Shown: positions 9,030 to 18,316, counted from the stretch's first letter. The stretch: DNA of 64,000 nt from Paraburkholderia dioscoreae (GCF_902459535.1 NZ_LR699553.1:4415998-4479997), one strand, 5' to 3'. Program-made: numbers and translations. Notes: generated from the letters alone by a model not told the origin.

Positions 9030-9308
9030 ATGAACAAACAGGAACTGATCGACGCCGTCGCTGGACAGACGGGCGCCAGCAAGGCTCAAACCGGTGAAAC
9101 GCTGGACACGTTGCTTGAAGTGATCAAGAAGTCTGTGTCGAAGGGTGATGCGGTCCAGTTGATCGGCTTCGGCAGCTTCGGTTCGGGCAAGCGGGCAGCA
9201 CGTACGGGTCGTAACCCCAAGACCGGCGAAACTATCAAGATCCCGGCCGCCAAGACCGTCAAGTTCACGGCTGGTAAGGCGTTCAAAGACGCAGTCAACA
9301 AGCGCTAA
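9030..9308 (+). CDS. hupB: HU-family DNA-binding protein
   Basis: A 92-residue histone-like protein that bends and compacts DNA and also assists origin opening. Its length and sequence are typical of HU: MNKQELIDAVAGQTG at the N-terminus, GDAVQLIGFGSFGSGKR in the middle, the DNA-binding arm RAARTGRNPKTGETIKIPAA with its intercalating proline, and VKFTAGKAFKDAVNKR at the end. It is monocistronic, with its own promoter and an intrinsic terminator 25 bases after the stop. It lies about 2.5 kb from origin-like module B. Confidence 0.97.
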   Translation: MNKQELIDAVAGQTGASKAQTGETLDTLLEVIKKSVSKGDAVQLIGFGSFGSGKRAARTGRNPKTGETIKIPAAKTVKFTAGKAFKDAVNKR

Positions 9309-9332
9309 GCAGACTACTGCCAGGCAGTTGAC

Positions 9333-9356
9333 ACCCGCCAACGGCGGGTTTTTTTT
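9333..9356 (+). terminator. Intrinsic terminator of hupB
   Basis: Perfect 7-bp stem ACCCGCC/GGCGGGT with a 3-base loop, followed by seven further T residues. Confidence 0.9.
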
Positions 9357-9436
9357 CGCCTGCGCGTTTCGCGCTGGGCAGGGGGCACGGGATAGCGGCG
9401 AGCGTCGCGACTATCCCGCCGGCAGCAAGAGGCCGC

Positions 9437-10732
9437 TTAGTCGTGGCGATGCACTATATCACCGTGACCATCGTGATCGTGATCGTGATCATCTTCGTCG
9501 AAGTCCCAGGCCGGGAACGGATCGGCGAGCTTCGCCCAGGCTTGCGGTCCCTGCGCGTATTCCTCATCGGTCAACAGGCAAGCGTCGAACTTAGCGGTCC
9601 AGACAGCCGGATCGATGCCGACACCGATCATGACCAGTTCCTGGCGACGGTCGCCAATACTCAGATCGTCCGGGTCGCCATACCAGTCCGCGGCGATTTC
9701 GGCGGCCAGTTCGTCGTCGCCGTCGGGCCATTCGCTGCGATCCTGAGCGGCCCACCACATGCCCGCCGGGCCGTGCCGGCAAGCACCGCCCGCCTGCGAG
9801 AGCGAACCGGCGATATCGTTACGCGTGGCCAGCCAGAAGAAGCCCTTGCTGCGCAGAACGCCCTTCCACTCCTGATGCAGCAGCGCCCACAGGCGTTCTG
9901 GGTGAAACGGCCGGCGCGCGCGGTAAATGAAATTGCCGATGCCGAATTCGTCCGCTTCACCGTGATGGGCGTGACCGTGCTCGTGGTCATGCTCATGATT
10001 GAGCGACGCCAGCCAGCCCGGCGCGCTCGATGCCTCGTCGAAATCGAAGCGGCCGGTGTTCAGCACCTGCGCGAGCGGCACCTCGCCGAAGCGGGCGACC
10101 ACCTGCACCGCGCGCGGGTTGATCCGGCCGAGAATGCGCTGCAGGCGCGTGAGTTCGTCCGCGCTGACCAGGTCCGCCTTGTTCACCACCAGCACGTCGC
10201 AGAATTCGATCTGCTCGATCAGCAACTCCACAAGCGTGCGGTCGTCTTCTTCGCTCGCCGCGATGCCGCGCTCGGCGAGCGCGTCGGCCGAACCGTAGTC
10301 GCGCAGGAAGTTGAATGCATCGACCACGGTCACCATCGTGTCGAGTCGCGCGACGTCGGACAGCGACGCACCTTCGTCGTCGACGAAGGTGAAGGTTTCG
10401 GCGATCGGCATGGGTTCGGCCACGCCGGTCGACTCGATCAGGATCGCGTCGAAGCGTTGCTCGGCCGCGAGACGCTTGATCTCGACCCTCAAATCGTCGC
10501 GCAGCGTGCAGCAGATGCAGCCGTTCGACAACTCGACGAGTTGCTCCTCGACGTGAGAAAGCGCGGCGGCGTCGCGCACGAGTGTCGCATCGATATTAAC
10601 GGCGGCCAGATCGTTGACGATCACGGCCACGCGCAAACCGGCGCGATTCGCGAGAATGTGATTCAGGAGCGTGGTCTTGCCGGCGCCCAGAAAACCGGAG
10701 AGCACGGTGACGGGCAGTAGCGGCTGGTTCAT
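9437..10732 (-). CDS. CobW/COG0523-family metal-handling GTPase
   Basis: A 431-residue G3E GTPase of the CobW/YjiA/ZNG1 type, thought to load or allocate metal (often zinc) in the cytosol. GFLGAGKTTLLNHIL is the P-loop, NGCICCTLRDDL contains the CxCC metal site, and VVNKADLV is the base-recognition motif. The C-terminal CobW domain is preceded by a His-rich loop (HEHDHEHGHAHH), and the extreme C-terminus is another His/Asp stretch (DDHDHDHDGHGD). The start MNQPLLPVT at 10732 was chosen because the 35 residues upstream are unlike the family. The two His clusters suggest high-capacity metal binding. Confidence 0.92.
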   Translation of the reverse strand: MNQPLLPVTVLSGFLGAGKTTLLNHILANRAGLRVAVIVNDLAAVNIDATLVRDAAALSHVEEQLVELSNGCICCTLRDDLRVEIKRLAAEQRFDAILIESTGVAEPMPIAETFTFVDDEGASLSDVARLDTMVTVVDAFNFLRDYGSADALAERGIAASEEDDRTLVELLIEQIEFCDVLVVNKADLVSADELTRLQRILGRINPRAVQVVARFGEVPLAQVLNTGRFDFDEASSAPGWLASLNHEHDHEHGHAHHGEADEFGIGNFIYRARRPFHPERLWALLHQEWKGVLRSKGFFWLATRNDIAGSLSQAGGACRHGPAGMWWAAQDRSEWPDGDDELAAEIAADWYGDPDDLSIGDRRQELVMIGVGIDPAVWTAKFDACLLTDEEYAQGPQAWAKLADPFPAWDFDEDDHDHDHDGHGDIVHRHD

Positions 10733-10889
10733 CGCAGTACGGAAAAGCTGGAGGATTGGAAGGCGTGCCGGGCTTGGGGTCGCATGACTGCGTAACCCGA
10801 ATGACGCTCGAAGCCCGGCGGCGGCACGAAGCCGCATTGTGCATCAAAACGGCCAGCGGCCGCGGAATGGGTCAGATCAGCGGGCCGGA

Positions 10890-11336
10890 TCAGCGCGCAG
10901 CCGGCATCAGATTCCACTTGCGCAGGATCGCGACGATCTGCTGCGCGTACTTGTCCCGCAGTGCCGGGGTTTCTGAATGATATGCGCCGATGGCCTGCCA
11001 GGTGTTGCCGTACTTGTTCATCTGGCGGCGCAGATGCCATGCCGCGATATAGACGTTCTTGCACGGCTCCATGAGTGTGCCTTGCGAGATGCCGTACTGA
11101 GCGAGCGTGGGCAGATGGACGGAATTGATCTGCATGACGCCGTAGTCGATCGAGCCGTTGGCGTTCTTATGTTGCGCGTCGGGCCGATTATGCGACTCCT
11201 GCCACGCGATTGCGCGCAGAATCAGGGGGTTGACCTTCTGATACCTGGCGGCTTCGTCAAAGCAATCGGCGTGCGCCGACCCTGCTGCGATCAGCACGGC
11301 AAGTCCCGCAGTGACAGTGACGAAGGAGCGTTTCAT
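10890..11336 (-). CDS. Lytic transglycosylase (SLT domain, IpgF/PilT-associated type)
   Basis: A 148-residue exported muramidase-like enzyme. Residues 1-23 form a signal peptide ending AHA, and the mature protein is essentially one SLT domain: AIAWQESHNRP holds the catalytic glutamate, followed by NGSIDYGVMQINS and the helix around NVYIAAWHLRRQM. Such small enzymes open peptidoglycan for secretion or pilus machinery. Here it lies beside the type II secretion cluster, divergent from gspD, so a role in assembling that system is plausible but inferred. Confidence 0.9.
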   Translation of the reverse strand: MKRSFVTVTAGLAVLIAAGSAHADCFDEAARYQKVNPLILRAIAWQESHNRPDAQHKNANGSIDYGVMQINSVHLPTLAQYGISQGTLMEPCKNVYIAAWHLRRQMNKYGNTWQAIGAYHSETPALRDKYAQQIVAILRKWNLMPAAR

Positions 11337-11834
11337 CGGTCAAGACCACTAAGTAATGCGCAAGAGTAAGGTTCGGTAAGGGATCGCGTCGGCCATACTT
11401 CAGCCGCCGACAGCCGTCGGGCCACGCTGGCCGGGCATTTGTCGGACATCGGGGAAAACCCGCGCCGGCAACCCGCAACCAGGGACTCGATCGGCTCGTA
11501 TCATACCGGCAGGCAGACCTCCGTCAAGTTGGCTAACCGACATAAGCACGCAGAAAACGGCACATCTCTTGCGCGTCACGGAACATCTCATTAGCTTTCA
11601 GTTACTTGACAATGAGGGGCGATCTTTAGAGGAATCGCACGCACAGTTTGTTTTGTGACAAATCCGACATGAAAAACTGGTACTGTTCATTTTTTTCGGA
11701 CATCGGGCGGCGGGCAGCGAGGGCGATGATCGTCCGCGAGGCCGGCCTGCAGATCGACAGGGCGGCGGCCTGCTCCCATGTCCGCACTGCATGACCGTCG
11801 GCGGCTACGGCTGTCGGCATCAATACCCTATTCC
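11337..11834. other. Divergent intergenic region between the transglycosylase and gspD
   Basis: About 500 bases with no supportable gene. A TTGACA at 11606-11611 is a possible -35 of the gsp promoter, but no good -10 is seen at the right spacing. An AT-rich tract lies around 11640-11700. Confidence 0.4.
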
Positions 11835-14219
11835 ATGAGAAGAAATCGTATGGTTTTGCGTCGCGTCGCAACGGCGCTGCTGGTGGCTGGCTTGATCACC
11901 GCGCAGACGGCACAGGCACAGGTGACACTCAACTTCGTCAACGCCGACATCGACCAGGTGGCCAAGGCGATCGGCGCGGCAACCGGTAAAACGATCATCG
12001 TCGACCCGCGTGTGAAAGGTCAGTTGAATCTCGTGTCGGAAAATGCGGTGCCTGAAGATCAGGCGCTGAAGACCTTGCAGTCCGCGCTGCGCATGCAGGG
12101 CTTCGCGCTGGTGCAGGACCACGGCGTGCTGAAAGTCGTGCCCGAGGCCGATGCCAAGCTGCAAGGCGTGCCGACCTACGTCGGCAACGCGCCTACCGCG
12201 CGCGGCGACCAGGTGGTCACGCAGGTGTTCGTGCTGAAGAACGAATCGGCCAACAATCTGCTGCCGGTGCTGCGCCCGCTGATCTCGCCGAACAACACCG
12301 TGGCGGCCTACCCCGCCAACAACACGATCGTAGTCACCGACTACGCCGACAACGTGCGGCGTATTGCGCAGATCATCGCGGGTGTGGACACGGCGGCGGG
12401 CCAGTCGGTATCAGTGGTGCAACTGAAGAACGCGAATGCGATCGACATCGCCACGCAACTCTCCAAGATGCTCGATCCGGGTTCGATCGGCAGCACCGAT
12501 GCGACGTTGAAGGTTTCGATCACGGCCGATCCGCGCACCAACTCGCTGCTGATCCGCGCGTCGAACGGCGCGCGTCTCGCGGCGGCCAAGCAGCTGGCGA
12601 AGGAACTCGACACGCCGACCACGATGCCCGGCAACATCCACGTCGTGCCGCTGCGCAACGCGGACGCGACGAGACTCGCCAAGACCTTGCGCGGCATGTT
12701 CGGCAAAGGCGGCGATACGGGCTCGTCGGCGAACTCGAACGACGCGAATTCGTTCAACCAGAACGGCGGTGGCGGGTTGGGCGGCAACAATTCGACCGGC
12801 ACGTCGGGTACGCCGCCGTTGCCGTCGGGTGGTCTGGGCAGTGGCTCGATGGCGTCGCCGATGGGCGGCGGGGGCGGCTACGGCGCGGGCGGGGGTTCCA
12901 ATTCCGGCGGCCTGCTAGGTAACGACAAGGACAAGAGCGACGACAATCAGGCGGGCGGCATGATCCAGGCGGATGCCGCAACCAACTCGCTGATCGTCAC
13001 GGCGGCCGAGCCGGTGTACCGCAACCTGCGGGCTGTGATCGACCAGCTCGACGCACGTCGCGCGCAGGTTTATCTCGAGGCGTTGATCGTCGAGTTGAAC
13101 TCGAACACGAGCGGCAACCTCGGCATTCAGTGGCAGGTCGCGAACAATTCGATCTTCGCCGGCACCAATCTGCAGACCGGCAGCAGCAACAGCATCGTCA
13201 ATCTGACGGCGGGCGCCGTCGCGGCCGGGGCAGCCGGTGCGGCCACCGGTGGTCTCGCTAGCGCGATCGGCACCCAGGGTCTCCAGCAGGGCCTCAATAT
13301 CGGCTGGATCCACAACATTTTCGGTGTGCAGGGACTCGGAGCGCTGCTGCAGGCGCTGTCGCAGACCGCCGACGCGAACGTGCTGTCCACGCCTAACCTC
13401 ATAACGCTCGACAACGAAGAAGCCAAGATCGTCGTCGGCACCAATGTGCCGATCCAGACGGGTTCGTATTCGAATCTCACGAGCTCGACCGCTACCTCGG
13501 CGTTCAACACTTACGATCGCGTGGACGTGGGCCTGACGCTGCACGTCAAGCCGCAAATCACCGACGGCGGCATTCTCAAGCTGCAGCTCTATACGGAAGA
13601 CTCGGCGATCGTGACCGGCACCACCAACGCCACGACCAATCCGGCGGGCCCGGAATTCACCAAGCGTTCGATCCAGTCGACGGTGCTGGCCGATAACGGC
13701 GAGATCATCGTGCTGGGCGGCCTGATGCAGGACAACTATCAGGTCAGCAACAGCAAGGTGCCGCTGCTCGGCGATATTCCGTGGATCGGCCAACTGTTCC
13801 GCTCGGAACAGAAGACCCGCAACAAGACCAACCTGATGGTGTTTTTGCGCCCGGTGATCATCAGCGATCGTGGTACGGCCCAGGCCGTGACGTCGAATCG
13901 CTACGACTACATTCAGGGCGTGCAGGGCGCGTACAGGCAGGACAATAACCTGATGAAGGACAATGACGACCCGGTGGTGCCGCCCATGCCGATCGGTCCG
14001 AGCCAGGGTGGTTCGCCCGAGATGAATCTGTTCGATCTCGACAAGATGCGCCGGCAGAAGATGGCGCCTGCGCCGGCTAACGGCGGTGCTGCCACGAACG
14101 GCGCGGCGGCCACTACCGGTACTCCCCTACAGAGCAGTCCTGCTACCGTTGGGCCTGCCGTGCAGAGCAGCCCGATCACCGTGTCGCCTTCCACTGCTTC
14201 GCCCGGAGTGCGGCCGTGA
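11835..14219 (+). CDS. gspD: Type II secretion outer-membrane secretin GspD
   Basis: A 794-residue secretin that forms the outer-membrane channel of the type II system. A signal peptide (to about residue 30, ending AQAQ) is followed by the N0 domain (VTLNFVNADIDQVAKAIG), repeated N1-N3 domains (for example TNSLLIRAS and TNSLIVTA), a long Gly/Ser/Asn-rich insert around 12760-12930, and the secretin barrel (LLQALSQTADANVLSTPNL, VGTNVPIQTG, VLADNGEIIVLGGLM, VPLLGDIPWIGQLFRS). The C-terminus is Ala/Thr/Pro-rich. An in-frame ATG at 11850, after AGAAGAA, is an alternative start. Its stop overlaps the GTG start of gspE. Confidence 0.96.
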   Translation: MRRNRMVLRRVATALLVAGLITAQTAQAQVTLNFVNADIDQVAKAIGAATGKTIIVDPRVKGQLNLVSENAVPEDQALKTLQSALRMQGFALVQDHGVLKVVPEADAKLQGVPTYVGNAPTARGDQVVTQVFVLKNESANNLLPVLRPLISPNNTVAAYPANNTIVVTDYADNVRRIAQIIAGVDTAAGQSVSVVQLKNANAIDIATQLSKMLDPGSIGSTDATLKVSITADPRTNSLLIRASNGARLAAAKQLAKELDTPTTMPGNIHVVPLRNADATRLAKTLRGMFGKGGDTGSSANSNDANSFNQNGGGGLGGNNSTGTSGTPPLPSGGLGSGSMASPMGGGGGYGAGGGSNSGGLLGNDKDKSDDNQAGGMIQADAATNSLIVTAAEPVYRNLRAVIDQLDARRAQVYLEALIVELNSNTSGNLGIQWQVANNSIFAGTNLQTGSSNSIVNLTAGAVAAGAAGAATGGLASAIGTQGLQQGLNIGWIHNIFGVQGLGALLQALSQTADANVLSTPNLITLDNEEAKIVVGTNVPIQTGSYSNLTSSTATSAFNTYDRVDVGLTLHVKPQITDGGILKLQLYTEDSAIVTGTTNATTNPAGPEFTKRSIQSTVLADNGEIIVLGGLMQDNYQVSNSKVPLLGDIPWIGQLFRSEQKTRNKTNLMVFLRPVIISDRGTAQAVTSNRYDYIQGVQGAYRQDNNLMKDNDDPVVPPMPIGPSQGGSPEMNLFDLDKMRRQKMAPAPANGGAATNGAAATTGTPLQSSPATVGPAVQSSPITVSPSTASPGVRP

Positions 14220-15784
14220 GTACGCCGTCCATGCCGCCGTCAGCGTCCGCGTCGCTGGCAGCAACGCGAACCGGTGCTGCGGCACAAGCCACGGTAATTC
14301 CGTCCGCGGGCGCGACGGAGCATGCCGGACGCGAGGCGCCGTCGGCGATCGCCGCGCGGCTCGTGCCGTACGGTTTTGCGCGTGCCGGCCAGATTCTGGT
14401 CGCGCATCAGCATGCGGACAGCCTCGAAGTCTGGATCAGCGAACGCACGAGCGACGCCGCGCTTTCCGAAGTGGCGCGCAACTTCGGCGCCGTGTCGATC
14501 GTACGTCTGCCCGCCGACGAACTCGCGCAGGCGATCAACCAGGCGTACGCGCGCCAGGACGGCAGCGCTGCGCAAGTGGTGGGCGAAGTGGAAGGCGAAG
14601 TCGATCTTTCGCGGCTCATGCAGGACATTCCCGAGGTGGAAGATCTGCTGGAGTCGGAAGACGACGCGCCAATCATCCGCATGATCAACGCGCTGCTCAC
14701 GCAAGCGGCGCGCGAACAGGCGTCGGATATTCATATCGAGCCGTTCGAGACTTCTTCTGTGGTGCGCTTTCGCGTGGACGGCACGCTGCGCGATGTGGTG
14801 CGCCCGAAGAAAGCGCTGCACGGCGCGCTGATTTCGCGGATCAAGATCATGGCGCAGCTCGACATTGCCGAAAAGCGCTTGCCGCAGGACGGCCGCATCA
14901 CGCTGCGAGTGGGTGGCCGCCCGGTCGACGTGCGCGTCTCGACGCTGCCGACCGGCCACGGCGAACGCGCGGTGCTGCGTTTGTTGGAGAAAGACGCATC
15001 GCGCCTGAATCTCGAAGCGCTCGGCATGGCGCCAGACACGCTCGTCAAGTTCGACAAGCTGATCGGCAGGCCGCACGGCATCGTGCTGGTGACCGGGCCG
15101 ACCGGCTCCGGTAAAACGACCACGCTGTATGCGGCGATGTCGCGGCTCGAAACGGCGACCACGAACATCATGACGGTCGAAGACCCGATCGAATACGACC
15201 TGTCCGGCATCGGCCAGACGCAGGTCAACGAGCGGATCGGCATGACTTTCGCGCGGGCGCTGCGCTCGATTCTGCGGCAGGATCCGGACGTCATCATGAT
15301 CGGTGAAATCCGCGACCTGGAGACCGCGCAGATCGCGGTGCAGGCCTCGTTGACGGGCCACCTCGTGCTCGCCACGCTGCACACCAACGACGCGGCCTCC
15401 GCCGTGACGCGTCTGACCGACATGGGCGTGGAGCCGTATCTGCTGGCGTCGTCGCTGCTCGGCGTGCTGGCGCAGCGGCTCGTGCGGCGTCTGTGCCCGG
15501 TGTGTCGCGAAGAGCGTGTGGAGGAAGACGGCAGCGTACGCTGGCATCCGGTCGGTTGCGAGCGGTGCGGCCACTCCGGTTATGCGGGACGTCGCGGCGT
15601 CTACGAACTGCTGCTGATCGACGACCACATCCGCACGCTGGTTCACCGCAACGCGGCCGATGCGGAAATCCTCACCGCCGGCCGCGCGCAAGGCATGCGC
15701 ACGCTGCGCGAGGATGCGGACCGCTGGCTCGCTTCCGGGCTGACATCGCTCGAAGAAGTGATCCGCGTGACGGGCGGAGCATAA
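14216..15784 (+). CDS. gspE: Type II secretion ATPase GspE
   Basis: A 522-residue cytoplasmic AAA-type secretion ATPase that powers pseudopilus assembly. An N-terminal GspE domain precedes the ATPase core with Walker A GPTGSGKTTTLYAAM, the Asp box IMTVEDPIEYDL, the His-box-like region HLVLATLHTNDAAS and Walker B LRQDPDVIMIGEIRD. The zinc-binding CPVC...CERC pair lies near the C-terminus. The start is GTG, sharing GTGA with the gspD stop, so translational coupling is expected. Downstream, gspF begins four bases after the stop. Confidence 0.97.
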   Translation: MSTPSMPPSASASLAATRTGAAAQATVIPSAGATEHAGREAPSAIAARLVPYGFARAGQILVAHQHADSLEVWISERTSDAALSEVARNFGAVSIVRLPADELAQAINQAYARQDGSAAQVVGEVEGEVDLSRLMQDIPEVEDLLESEDDAPIIRMINALLTQAAREQASDIHIEPFETSSVVRFRVDGTLRDVVRPKKALHGALISRIKIMAQLDIAEKRLPQDGRITLRVGGRPVDVRVSTLPTGHGERAVLRLLEKDASRLNLEALGMAPDTLVKFDKLIGRPHGIVLVTGPTGSGKTTTLYAAMSRLETATTNIMTVEDPIEYDLSGIGQTQVNERIGMTFARALRSILRQDPDVIMIGEIRDLETAQIAVQASLTGHLVLATLHTNDAASAVTRLTDMGVEPYLLASSLLGVLAQRLVRRLCPVCREERVEEDGSVRWHPVGCERCGHSGYAGRRGVYELLLIDDHIRTLVHRNAADAEILTAGRAQGMRTLREDADRWLASGLTSLEEVIRVTGGA

Positions 15785-15788
15785 GCGC

Positions 15789-17006
15789 ATGCCGGCATTT
15801 CGTTTCGAAGCGATCGACGCGGCGGGCAAGGCACAAAAAGGCGTGCTCGACGCAGACAGCGCGCGCGGCGCGCGGACCAATCTGCGTTCGCAGGGACTGA
15901 CGCCGCTCGTTGTCGAACCGGCGGCTACGCGTACGCGCGGCGAGCGCAATCAACGGCTGTCGCTGGGGCGGCGTTTGTCGCAACGCGAGCAGGCGATCCT
16001 GACGCGCCAGCTCGCCAGCCTGCTGATCGCGGGCCTGCCGCTCGACGAAGCGCTCTCGGTGCTGACCGAGCAATCGGAGCGCGACTACATTCGCGAACTG
16101 ATGGCGTCGATCCGCGCGGAAGTGCTCGGCGGCCATTCGCTCGCCAATGCGCTGACGCAGCATCCGAAAGACTTCCCCGAGATCTACCGCGCGCTGGTCG
16201 CGGCCGGTGAACATACCGGCAAGCTCGGTCTGGTGCTGTCGCGGCTCGCCGACTATATCGAGCAACGCAATGCGCTGAAGCAGAAGATCGTGCTCGCGTT
16301 CACGTATCCGGCGATCGTCACGCTCATCGCCTTCGGCATCGTCACGTTTCTGTTGAGCTACGTGGTGCCGCAGGTGGTGAACGTGTTCGCCAGCACCAAG
16401 CAGCAACTGCCCTTCCTCACCATCACGATGATGGCGCTGTCCGGGTTCGTGCGGAACTGGTGGTGGGCGATGTTGATCGGCGTGGTCGTGCTGATGTATC
16501 TGGTGCGCTCGATTCTGAAGCAGCCCGGCGCGCGCCTCGCTTTCGACCGCTGGCTGCTCACTGCCCCGCTGCTCGGCAAACTCGTGCGCGGCTACAACAC
16601 CGTGCGCTTTGCGAGCACGCTCGGCATTCTGACCGCGGCTGGCGTGCCGATTCTGCGCGCGCTGCAAGCCGCCGCCGAAACGCTCAGCAACAACGCCATG
16701 CGCGAGAACATCGACGACGCAATCGTGCGCGTTCGCGAGGGCACGTCGTTGTCGCGCGCGCTCGGCAATACGAAGACGTTTCCGCCGGTGCTGGTTCACC
16801 TGATCCGTTCGGGCGAAGCGACCGGCGACGTGACCACGATGCTCGACCGCGCGGCCGACGGCGAAGCGCGCGAGCTGGAACGCCGCACGATGTTCCTGAC
16901 GAGTCTGCTGGAGCCGTTGCTGATTCTGGCGATGGGTGGCGTGGTGCTGGTGATCGTGCTGGCGGTGATGCTGCCGATCATCGAATTGAACAACCTGGTG
17001 CAGTAA
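15789..17006 (+). CDS. gspF: Type II secretion inner-membrane platform protein GspF
   Basis: A 405-residue polytopic protein with the duplicated T2SSF domain: a first copy from about residue 70 (LTRQLASLLIAGLPLDEAL) and a second from about residue 275 (FASTLGILTAAGVPILRALQ). Three hydrophobic helices lie around residues 175, 225 and 380, the last being LEPLLILAMGGVVLVIVLAV. It couples GspE to the pseudopilus. Four bases separate it from gspE. A large imperfect hairpin at 17025-17070 lies between it and the convergent gspC. Confidence 0.96.
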   Translation: MPAFRFEAIDAAGKAQKGVLDADSARGARTNLRSQGLTPLVVEPAATRTRGERNQRLSLGRRLSQREQAILTRQLASLLIAGLPLDEALSVLTEQSERDYIRELMASIRAEVLGGHSLANALTQHPKDFPEIYRALVAAGEHTGKLGLVLSRLADYIEQRNALKQKIVLAFTYPAIVTLIAFGIVTFLLSYVVPQVVNVFASTKQQLPFLTITMMALSGFVRNWWWAMLIGVVVLMYLVRSILKQPGARLAFDRWLLTAPLLGKLVRGYNTVRFASTLGILTAAGVPILRALQAAAETLSNNAMRENIDDAIVRVREGTSLSRALGNTKTFPPVLVHLIRSGEATGDVTTMLDRAADGEARELERRTMFLTSLLEPLLILAMGGVVLVIVLAVMLPIIELNNLVQ

Positions 17007-17024
17007 GGCCGGGAAAGAAACTGG

Positions 17025-17070
17025 ATTGCGCGAGGGGCGGCGCCGGGTATCGGCGCGGCGAACGCGCAAT
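17025..17070. terminator. Possible hairpin between gspF and gspC
   Basis: ATTGCGCG (17025-17032) pairs with CGCGCAAT (17063-17070) around a GC-rich interior. There is no T tract, so it may be only a weak or factor-dependent terminator for the convergent genes. Confidence 0.3.
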
Positions 17071-17104
17071 CGGTCGGAACGAAGCTGCTGTTCGGCGCCT
17101 TGTT

Positions 17105-17527
17105 TCAGCGCACGTAGATCGTGGGACCGGCGGGGTTGGCCGGCAGGAACACTTCGGAGTGCGCGCCATTGCGGTCGATGATGATCGAGCGGGCGCGGAC
17201 CTCGGAGAGTTTGGCGCCTTGCATCAGCGCGCTGCCGAGCGACACCGCATGCGGTGGTTCGCCGCCGACGCTGACGATAGCCGCGGCGCCTTCCCGCAAC
17301 GCGAGGATGCCGAACAGCCGCACGTCCTGGTTGGCGCTGCGCGTGAGCTGGCCGCCGAACAGCGTGGCGGCCTGGTCGGTCGAGACCTGCGCATGCGCGG
17401 CGGCGGCGGGCAAGGGCGCACCGGACATCGTGCTGAGCGTGATGACCCAATAGGTCAGCGTCGCGCAGAACACGGCGAACAGCGCGAGCGACAGAAGGCG
17501 GATTTGGATGGCGTTCATGCGCATCAT
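17105..17527 (-). CDS. gspC: Type II secretion protein GspC, reversed and short
   Basis: A GspC-type inner-membrane protein of about 140 residues lying backwards inside the gsp cluster. One transmembrane helix (LLSLALFAVFCATLTYWVI) is followed by a periplasmic homology region with LFGILALREGAAAIVSVGGE and VSLGSALMQGAKLSEVRARS. Typical GspC proteins reach about 270-300 residues with a PDZ or coiled-coil end; neither is present. The reversed gspC between gspF and gspG is known from Burkholderia pseudomallei, so the arrangement is ancestral. The start is uncertain: ATG codons lie at 17527, 17524 and 17518 and none has a strong ribosome site. Confidence 0.85.
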   Translation of the reverse strand: MMRMNAIQIRLLSLALFAVFCATLTYWVITLSTMSGAPLPAAAAHAQVSTDQAATLFGGQLTRSANQDVRLFGILALREGAAAIVSVGGEPPHAVSLGSALMQGAKLSEVRARSIIIDRNGAHSEVFLPANPAGPTIYVR

Positions 17528-17589
17528 TGTACGGACTATTGTGAAAATTGCGTTGGATTGAAAGGGCTTCCTTAGCCTCGCGCTTCGAG

Positions 17590-17640
17590 CTCGATCCCAG
17601 AGAGGGTGAGCAAACCTGGAGTAGCCCGGCGTTTTCTGAC
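17590..17640 (+). repeat. Dispersed repeat, copy 2
   Basis: Diverged copy of the sequence at 8590-8640 with the same core GCCCGGCGTTTTCT and a similar but imperfect inverted repeat (GCAAAC against GTTTTC). It lies in the leader of gspC. Confidence 0.45.
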
Positions 17641-17755
17641 GACCCTTCAACTCCATGACATTAAAATGACCGGCCGGGCGTGTTCAATGGCACCTGATTG
17701 CTGAAATACGAATCCCGCCCAGTCGAAAATTTCATCTGAAAAGAGGTAGCAAGCT

Positions 17756-18220
17756 ATGCAACTGTCGAGCACTCGCCGTCATGAAATCGCGGGTCCGCGT
17801 AGCCGTCGTCAGCGCGGTTTCACGCTGATCGAAATCATGGTCGTGATCGCGATTCTGGGCATTCTGGCCGCGTTGATCGTGCCGAAGATCATGAGCCGTC
17901 CCGACGAGGCGCGGCGTGTGGCCGCCAAGCAGGACATCGGCACGGTCATGCAGGCGCTGAAACTCTACCGTCTCGACAACGGCCGTTATCCGACCCAGGA
18001 GCAAGGCCTGCGCGCGCTGATCGAAAAGCCGAGCACGGACCCCGTGCCGAACAACTGGAAGGACGGCGGTTATCTCGAACGTCTGCCGAACGATCCGTGG
18101 GGTAACGCGTATCAGTATCTGAATCCGGGTGTGCACGGCGAGATCGACGTGTTCAGTTATGGCGCGGACGGCAAGGCGGGTGGCGAAGGCAACGATGCCG
18201 ACGTGGGCTCGTGGCAGTAG
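17756..18220 (+). CDS. gspG: Major pseudopilin GspG
   Basis: A 154-residue main subunit of the type II pseudopilus. A leader of about 20 basic residues ends in the prepilin peptidase site RQRG|FTLIEIMVVIAIL, with Glu5 of the mature protein present. The C-terminal domain has the class features ALKLYRLDNGRYPTQEQGL and the calcium-loop region near DVFSYGADGKAGGEG. AGAGG lies about 10 bases before the ATG. No gspO prepilin peptidase is in the window, so the peptidase must be encoded elsewhere. Confidence 0.97.
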   Translation: MQLSSTRRHEIAGPRSRRQRGFTLIEIMVVIAILGILAALIVPKIMSRPDEARRVAAKQDIGTVMQALKLYRLDNGRYPTQEQGLRALIEKPSTDPVPNNWKDGGYLERLPNDPWGNAYQYLNPGVHGEIDVFSYGADGKAGGEGNDADVGSWQ

Positions 18221-18316
18221 GAAGTCGATGATTCTCCGGCGCGCGGCGGCCTGAACCCCGCGCGTTCCTCAATGCAGCGTGGTTCGATTTTGAGTTGATT
18301 GTTCGTGGCCGGCACT

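Noticed and set aside
14240..17450. Long antisense frames under gspE and gspF (569 and 592 codons)
   Set aside because: Mirror frames of high-GC coding DNA with no recognisable protein features or ribosome sites.
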